Below are positions 15,062 through 19,651 of a stretch of 19,651 nt of DNA, piece by piece. Every line of letters starts with the position of its first letter. Position 1 is the stretch's first letter. The DNA lies in NCBI GenBank assembly GCA_964371155.1, contig CAYJLI010000042.1:1-19651 (forward strand), read 5' to 3'. This stretch comes from CAYJEQ01 sp964371155 (GTDB taxonomy: Bacteria > Bacillota > Clostridia > Oscillospirales > Ruminococcaceae). The position numbers and the translations under genes are program-made. Below the pieces are notes generated by a model. That model did not search any database. It was not told the DNA's origin and worked only from the letters and a program-made list of their open reading frames with translations.

Positions 15062-16402
15062 TTAAAATGTGATAACTCCAAGGATTACACCACTGAGCAA
15101 GCAAACAATACTTGCGCCCCAAATCCAGAAGAAAGAAGCTTTTAAGTGGTCTTTGATTTCCACATTAGCAAGCCCTATTCCAAGGAAAGTAGCAGGTACC
15201 ACTGGGCTGATAAATGTTCCAAGGTTTTTGCACACAACCATAACTATACCGAGCTGAACAGGGTCTACACCAAATGCAGCACCAACACTGATTAATACAG
15301 GTAGCAAGCCATAGAAGTATGAGTCCGTACTAAATCCAAGCGCTAAAGGAACTGAAAGTACACCAATTATGATTGGCAGATATGGGCCTAATGCTTCAGG
15401 CATACCGGTTGCAATAATATTTGCCATGTGATCCATTATACCTGTTTCGCTCATAATACCAAGGAAAACACCGGCGGCAAAAAGAGTGGAAGCCATCATT
15501 AAAGCAGGGCCTGAGTGAGTTTTAATGATTTTCGATTGTAGTTTTGCGCTTTTATAGTTAACTAATAATCCAAGAGTACAGCCTACCATGAATACTAAGT
15601 ATGATGGAACAGGTAGAGTTACAAGGCTGATGATAACTGCAAGAGTTAAAATAACATTGAAGATAAATAGTTTTGGTCTTGCAAGTTCGTTATTTACAGC
15701 GACAGTTGTTGTTTCCTCAGTGAAAACTTCGGTTGAAGCCTGTGCTAATTTGCCATCAATGCCAGCACCACGCTTCTTTTCAATAAGACCCCAGATGATA
15801 GCAGTGGCAAATGCAATAATGATACCAACAATTTGCATTGGAATTAATTCTATCCATAGCTCATTTGCATCAATTCCAAGTACAGTAGCTGCCCTTAAAG
15901 TAGGCCCACCCCAAGGCAGTAGGTTCATAACCCCCATAGCAGTTACACAAATTAGTAACAATGTGGTTGGACGCATATGAAGCTTTTTGTAAATAGGAAG
16001 CATTGCAGGGATTGTGATAAGGAAGGTAGAAGCACCGCCGCCATCAAGATGGCCAATCATTGCTATAACACATGAGGTCACAGCAACACCAACTACATTA
16101 CTACCAACTCTTGAAAGTAGTTTTGCAATTATCTTATCAAACATACCTGCATCCGTCATTACTCCAAAGAATAAAACGGAGAACATAAATAATGCGGCAG
16201 TTCCCGATGTATCAAGAACACCGATTTCGATAAAATCGCCAACCTCAGCGATTGAGAAAGTGCCAGTTGCAACCAATATTAGAGCTGTAAAAACAGAAAC
16301 TCCAATAAAAGCCAGTGATGGGACAGTTATATTTTTTAGTAATATAACAATAATTAGGATTGTTGAAACAAAGCCTAAACAGGCAAGCATTAATTCATTC
16401 AT
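15062..16402 (-). CDS. CitMHS-family citrate/organic acid transporter
   Basis: A 446-residue membrane protein with about 11-12 hydrophobic segments, belonging to the CitMHS (citrate-Mg2+:H+ symporter) group. Conserved blocks are the hydrophilic HLDGGGAST (118-126) leading into FLITIPAMLPIYKKLHM, and NLLPWGGPTLRAA (160-172), plus a C-terminal GFSTDSYFYGLLPVL and VSPVVPATFLGIG-like loop. Characterised members take up citrate complexed with divalent metal, but substrate and metal cannot be told from sequence. I start at the ATG at 16402, which has TTGGAGGA upstream; an ATG 11 codons earlier lacks an RBS. It lies 141 bp downstream of the sensor kinase stop in the same direction, with a hairpin, repeats and a candidate promoter between. 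This suggests it is the regulated target of the neighbouring two-component system. Confidence 0.9.
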   Translation of the reverse strand: MNELMLACLGFVSTILIIVILLKNITVPSLAFIGVSVFTALILVATGTFSIAEVGDFIEIGVLDTSGTAALFMFSVLFFGVMTDAGMFDKIIAKLLSRVGSNVVGVAVTSCVIAMIGHLDGGGASTFLITIPAMLPIYKKLHMRPTTLLLICVTAMGVMNLLPWGGPTLRAATVLGIDANELWIELIPMQIVGIIIAFATAIIWGLIEKKRGAGIDGKLAQASTEVFTEETTTVAVNNELARPKLFIFNVILTLAVIISLVTLPVPSYLVFMVGCTLGLLVNYKSAKLQSKIIKTHSGPALMMASTLFAAGVFLGIMSETGIMDHMANIIATGMPEALGPYLPIIIGVLSVPLALGFSTDSYFYGLLPVLISVGAAFGVDPVQLGIVMVVCKNLGTFISPVVPATFLGIGLANVEIKDHLKASFFWIWGASIVCLLSGVILGVITF

Positions 16403-16451
16403 TTTGTATCCTCCAAAAATATTTTGTTTTGACAAAAAATTATCTAACTAC

Positions 16452-16457
16452 ATTATA
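16452..16457 (-). promoter_or_regulatory. Candidate -10 box of the transporter gene
   Basis: TATAAT on the minus strand, 49 bp before the ATG at 16402. The -35 position (about 16475-16481) reads TATTTT/TTATTT, a poor match to TTGACA. That is the pattern of a promoter that needs an activator; direct repeats lie just upstream. Confidence 0.5.
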
Positions 16458-16481
16458 ATTATTTAATCTTACATAAAATAA

Positions 16482-16513
16482 GGGTTTTTCTTAATGTTTG
16501 TTAAGAAAAACCC
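16482..16513 (-). terminator. Hairpin after the sensor kinase gene
   Basis: GGGTTTTTCTTAA and TTAAGAAAAACCC form a perfect 13-bp stem around a 6-nt loop. On the minus strand TTATTTTAT follows, a discontinuous U-rich tail, so it probably ends or weakens transcription from the kinase gene toward the transporter. Confidence 0.6.
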
Positions 16514-16530
16514 AGTAGTTTATTAAGAAA
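16496..16530 (-). promoter_or_regulatory. Candidate response-regulator binding repeats upstream of the transporter
   Basis: On the minus strand TTTCTTAATAAAC (16530-16518) and TTTCTTAACAAAC (16508-16496) match in 12 of 13 positions and are 22 bp apart, two helical turns. They lie roughly 55-90 bp upstream of the predicted transporter start site. OmpR-family regulators usually bind spaced direct repeats. The second copy overlaps the terminator-like hairpin, so part of the similarity could come from that structure. Confidence 0.45.
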
Positions 16531-16543
16531 TAGAATGAAAAAG

Positions 16544-18697
16544 TTATTTTATATGCATATTAGATAAAAATTCGTCACAACTATTGGCAGTGCCATTTAT
16601 CAGTTTGCGCTTTTTAGCTAAAAGTATGTCTTTGCTTGATTTTTTAGAAATTATGATTTTTTGGGTTTTAGGGTGTGATAAATATAAGCTAACAGCATAG
16701 TTAATTGCATGAGCAGGGTAAGCTTCACCTGTAAAATCATTTTGAATTAGTAGCTGTGTTATATTTTCTCTATCTAAAATTTCATTTGCAGCTTCTACTG
16801 AATTTGCGGTGTGAATTTTAAAAGAATACTTATTTATAAAATCAAAATTAGTATTAGAATTTGCCAGTATTAAAACATTAGGTTCAGATTCGCTAAAGTC
16901 TTTAGGGTTTTTACCCGATGGTATAATCGGTAGATAAACATTAAATTCACTCCCCACTCCTTCAGTGCTAAATACGAAAATATAGCCACTGTGGGATGTT
17001 AAAATATCCTGAGTTAATGCAAGGCCAAGCCCAAGACCTGCACCTGAGGATTTAGTTGTAAAAAATGGGGTGAAAATTTGTGAAAGAGTTTCTTCGCTCA
17101 TGCCACAGCCATTATCGGTTAGTGTCAGTTTAATATACTTATTAAATATCGGAGAAATCTTAGCCTTGTGCAAGCTTTCTATCTCATGTTTATTTACCAC
17201 GAATGAAGAAAGTGTGATTTGTGGTTTAGGGGTGTTTATAAATGAATGAGTTGCATTAACAAATAAATTTAAAAGCACCTGATTAATTTGCGTTTCATTG
17301 CCTAAAAATCCAGCCGTAGTATTTAAATGCTCTTCATAAGAAAAGCGTATCTTATTAGGACAGCTCGAACTCAGTATCTTTACAGAGGAAGATAGGGAAG
17401 AGTGTATATCAATGTATTTAAAATCCCAGTCGGCACCTTTTTTACCCAGTGAAGAAATTTCTTTGATTATATCCTTTGCCCGATTACAAGAAAGTGATAT
17501 TTCCTCAAGATATTCAGCATTATTTTTATTATCTAATTCTAAATTATCTTTTAAAAGCTCGGTGTAGCCAAGAATAGGAGTTAGCATATTATTAAATTCA
17601 TGGGCTATACCACTCGTCATGGTACCAATCATTTGCAGACGCTGTTGATGATTGATATTATCTTGAATTTCCTTTGTGGTTTCTAAAATATTATTCACTA
17701 TTTTTAAATCTTTAATCTCTTCACGGTCTTTTTTAGAGGTTATTAATAATCTAACCATGTAGACCGTGAAAATTAAAGCTATTATTAGTATTAACAAGAA
17801 TATTAAAAATATGCTCTCAAAGCTTTCTGAAATCGGTGTGTAGATATCATCATAGTCAATAACCGCAGAAATAATTAGAAAATCTTCACCGAAATCAGTA
17901 TGAGTATGGGCTGCAATTTTTCTGATAGAATTAGGGTTTTCCTCCAACCACCAGTAAGAGTAATACTCATACACTCCTTTGCTATTTTCCCTTTGCAGTA
18001 CAAACAAATTTTCAAGGCTTGATAAATCAACTCCATCATAAATTTCAATTCTACCATCTATTAAATGATCACCAATTTGTATTTTAGCAGGATGCATTAA
18101 GATGATGCCATCCGAGTTTTTAACAACTATATAGCCATTATTGCCTATCTTCACTTCGGATAAAACATGGTCGTAATAGCTATTTATATCTAAAATCACA
18201 TTTAAAACATATCCATTTTTTAAAGTACTACTCAGTTTAAAATAGGTTTCATTACTGCTGTTAACATATTCAAAAAGCGTAGTATTGCTACTTATTATAT
18301 AAGACTTAAATTCACTTGCAAGCAAAAGATGGTTTTCACCTATTATTATGTTCTTAGCAGCATCATTTATGAAGATGCCATTTATATAATCGGTGTGGGT
18401 TTCTTCATAAGAGGTTAAAAGGCGCAAAATATCTTCGTTTTCATTACTAATTTCATCCATATTTTCTATTTCGCGTAAAAGAAAGTTTACTCCATTAATT
18501 TGGCTTAAAATCATTTCGTTTATGCTGCTTGAAATAGAATCTGAAATCAATTGCATCTGTTTTTTTTGCTCATCAATAATCTCTTCTTTATAAGCAGACC
18601 AAACAAAGAAGCCGAGGAGTATTAAAAAAGAAATCACAGATATTACAAGAAAACTAAAAAATGCAAGAGAGTGGCTTTTTAAGTTTATTCTTTTCAT
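16544..18697 (-). CDS. Cache-domain sensor histidine kinase with degenerate C-terminal receiver-like domain
   Basis: Membrane sensor kinase of 717 residues. TM1 spans about 12-35. The extracytoplasmic region (36-294) looks like a Cache domain, with the typical GYIVVKNSDGIILMHP near 188-203. TM2 spans about 296-318, followed by a helical linker. The HisKA domain carries the phosphoacceptor His366 in SGIAHEFNNMLTPILGYTE. The HATPase domain has the N box (NQVLLNLFVNAT, 472-483), the G1 box DNGCGM (528-533), FTPFFTTK (542-549) and GLGLGLA (554-560). Residues 606-690 resemble a response-regulator receiver fold, but the acidic pair is replaced by Ala-Asn (LILANS) and the phospho-site region reads LLIQNDF. 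The start at 18697 has GAGGTAAG upstream; an ATG 17 codons earlier lacks one. It is divergent from the response regulator and upstream of the transporter, suggesting it senses an external organic acid. Confidence 0.93.
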   Translation of the reverse strand: MKRINLKSHSLAFFSFLVISVISFLILLGFFVWSAYKEEIIDEQKKQMQLISDSISSSINEMILSQINGVNFLLREIENMDEISNENEDILRLLTSYEETHTDYINGIFINDAAKNIIIGENHLLLASEFKSYIISSNTTLFEYVNSSNETYFKLSSTLKNGYVLNVILDINSYYDHVLSEVKIGNNGYIVVKNSDGIILMHPAKIQIGDHLIDGRIEIYDGVDLSSLENLFVLQRENSKGVYEYYSYWWLEENPNSIRKIAAHTHTDFGEDFLIISAVIDYDDIYTPISESFESIFLIFLLILIIALIFTVYMVRLLITSKKDREEIKDLKIVNNILETTKEIQDNINHQQRLQMIGTMTSGIAHEFNNMLTPILGYTELLKDNLELDNKNNAEYLEEISLSCNRAKDIIKEISSLGKKGADWDFKYIDIHSSLSSSVKILSSSCPNKIRFSYEEHLNTTAGFLGNETQINQVLLNLFVNATHSFINTPKPQITLSSFVVNKHEIESLHKAKISPIFNKYIKLTLTDNGCGMSEETLSQIFTPFFTTKSSGAGLGLGLALTQDILTSHSGYIFVFSTEGVGSEFNVYLPIIPSGKNPKDFSESEPNVLILANSNTNFDFINKYSFKIHTANSVEAANEILDRENITQLLIQNDFTGEAYPAHAINYAVSLYLSHPKTQKIIISKKSSKDILLAKKRKLINGTANSCDEFLSNMHIK

Positions 18698-18739
18698 ACT
18701 TACCTCGATTTTTAAATAGTATATGGTCAAGGCTGGTAA

Positions 18740-18808
18740 TACTCGCATATAGTCGGGGTATTTGAAGTAGTATTAGTGAAAACTATTCCACTAAAAGCTG
18801 TGCGAGTA
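18740..18808 (-). promoter_or_regulatory. Possible structured leader of the sensor kinase mRNA
   Basis: TACTCGCA (18740-18747) and TGCGAGTA (18801-18808) are perfect 8-bp arms. Between them TTAGTG and CACTAA (about 18773-18794) form a second stem with a 10-nt loop. If transcription starts near 18845, this structure lies inside a roughly 148-nt leader of the kinase mRNA. It matches no riboswitch class I recognise. Confidence 0.35.
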
Positions 18809-18828
18809 AGGCTATCTCCACCCTTTAC

Positions 18829-18858
18829 TGGACAATTATATAGTAAATGTATTATAAT
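18829..18858 (+). promoter_or_regulatory. Promoter of the response regulator gene
   Basis: TGGACA (18829-18834), 18 bp, TATAAT (18853-18858); the start codon is 56 bp further on. The -10 lies inside an 18-bp perfect palindrome (18846-18863) shared with the opposing kinase promoter. Confidence 0.65.
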
Positions 18859-18880
18859 ACATTGTAGATAGTGTTTTCAA
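18851..18880 (-). promoter_or_regulatory. Candidate promoter of the sensor kinase gene
   Basis: On the minus strand TTGAAA (18880-18875), 18 bp, TATAAT (18856-18851). It uses the opposite strand of the same palindrome as the response regulator's -10 box, so the two promoters overlap face to face. It would give a 5' leader of about 148 nt for the kinase. Confidence 0.5.
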
Positions 18881-18913
18881 GACTAATTCATAAAAAGCTT
18901 AAAGAGGGATGAG

Positions 18914-19600
18914 ATGAATAATAAAGTTTTAATAGTCGATGATGATCCTGCCATCTGTAAATTGCTTCAAAAGGTTATGGATAATAATAGCCTTGTTTCC
19001 TCGATTGCAAATAGTGGGGAAGAGGCAATAATAGCTTTGAAAGAGAGCTTCTTTGATATTATACTTTTAGATGTTACGCTTGGAGATATGGATGGATTTG
19101 ATGTAATAAAAGAAATAAGGGCAATGGGTATGGACACGCCGGTTATTATTATAAGTGGGAATGATGATGATTTTGATGTTTTATATGGGCTCAATATTGG
19201 GGCGGATGATTATATTACAAAACCATTTAATCCTATTACTATTGGCGCTAAAGTAAAGGCGGTAATAAGGCGGGATAAAACAAGTCAAACTAAAAATGAT
19301 AGAATTATAGTTGTTTCAAGATTTAAGTTTGACACCGATACACTAAAGTTTTTTAAAGATAATAATGAAATCCTGCTTTCAAATAAAGAGGCTAAAATGA
19401 TGCAGCTGTTTTTAAAAAATCCTAATAAAGTTTTTACTAAAGAGATGATATATGAGCAAATTTGGGGCGATACGATAGTTGTTGATGACAACACAATAAT
19501 GGTGTATATAAGCCGCCTAAGAGAAAAGATAGAAGAAAATGCAAAGAGTCCAAAGCATATTAAGACTGTAAGAGGGGTGGGCTATCGCTTTACTCTTTAA
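18914..19600 (+). CDS. OmpR/PhoB-family response regulator
   Basis: A 228-residue two-component regulator. The N-terminal receiver (about 1-120) has the acidic cluster Asp9-Asp10-Asp11, phosphoacceptor Asp53 in ILLDVTLGDMDG, Ser81 (IIISGND) and Lys103 (DYITKPF), all intact. The C-terminal winged-helix DNA-binding domain (about 130-228) has the family's LSNKEAKMMQLFLKNPNKVF, DDNTIMVYISRLREKI and TVRGVGYRF. It is divergent from the Cache sensor kinase, its likely partner, and probably controls the transporter gene beyond. ATG follows AAGAGGGATGAG, a moderate RBS. No terminator is visible in the 51 bases left in the window. Confidence 0.96.
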   Translation: MNNKVLIVDDDPAICKLLQKVMDNNSLVSSIANSGEEAIIALKESFFDIILLDVTLGDMDGFDVIKEIRAMGMDTPVIIISGNDDDFDVLYGLNIGADDYITKPFNPITIGAKVKAVIRRDKTSQTKNDRIIVVSRFKFDTDTLKFFKDNNEILLSNKEAKMMQLFLKNPNKVFTKEMIYEQIWGDTIVVDDNTIMVYISRLREKIEENAKSPKHIKTVRGVGYRFTL

Positions 19601-19651
19601 AAGAGCCCTTCACTAAATACCACTGCCAATAATAAAAGCTGACACATTAAA

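Noticed and set aside
16403..16435. Transporter start 11 codons upstream (MSKQNIFGGYK)
   Set aside because: The codons cover the GGAGG ribosome binding site of the internal ATG, and no RBS precedes the earlier one.
18698..18748. Kinase start 17 codons upstream
   Set aside because: It has no RBS and overlaps the inverted-repeat region; the ATG at 18697 has GAGG upstream and begins a normal basic-plus-TM N-terminus.
1..19651. CRISPR array, tRNA/rRNA genes, transposase or integrase genes
   Set aside because: No regularly spaced identical repeats, no cloverleaf or rRNA sequence, and no recombinase motifs were seen on either strand.

Overview
The window reads as chromosomal DNA of a low-GC Gram-positive bacterium, most likely a Clostridia member. 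The evidence is an AT-rich base composition, strong AGGAGG-type ribosome binding sites, a T-box riboswitch, YceD-RpmF and (radical SAM DUF512)-Der gene pairs, and protein sequences of clostridial character. I cannot name a species. There is no rRNA, tRNA, CRISPR array, insertion sequence or phage gene in view.

Region 1 (about 1-6982, minus strand) is a branched-chain amino acid operon read as promoter, T-box, leader peptide with attenuator, ilvA, ilvB, ilvN, ilvC, ilvD. Together the five enzymes turn threonine into 2-oxobutanoate (IlvA) and carry it, or pyruvate, to the 2-oxo acids of isoleucine and valine (IlvBN, IlvC, IlvD). The final aminotransferase and the leucine genes are not in the window. 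The control region is the most remarkable part. A T-box with a plausible AUC (Ile) specifier and its own terminator is followed at once by a 34-codon ORF with a good RBS and the run Ile-Ile-Ile-Ile-Val. After that come a second terminator and a competing antiterminator placed exactly as in ribosome-mediated (enterobacterial ilv/ivb style) attenuation. The operon therefore appears to sense isoleucine supply twice in series, through uncharged tRNA-Ile and through ribosome stalling.

Region 2 (7135-9168, minus strand) is a two-gene unit, a MATE-family exporter followed by a flavin reductase-like FMN protein, with a clear promoter upstream of the MATE gene.

Region 3 (9338-13220, plus strand) holds housekeeping genes: yceD-rpmF behind a near-consensus promoter and ended by a terminator, then a PDZ/radical SAM DUF512 protein and the ribosome-assembly GTPase Der, ended by a second strong terminator. 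A gene-poor stretch of about 345 bp and a single predicted lipoprotein of unknown function (13566-14870) follow, closed by a hairpin terminator that could work in both directions.

Region 4 (15062-19600) is a citrate/organic-acid uptake module: a CitMHS-family transporter and a Cache-domain sensor histidine kinase on the minus strand, with an OmpR-family response regulator divergent on the plus strand. The two regulatory genes appear to share overlapping face-to-face promoters whose -10 boxes sit in one 18-bp palindrome. The transporter has its own weak promoter preceded by 22-bp-spaced direct repeats. The kinase ends in a degenerate receiver-like domain.
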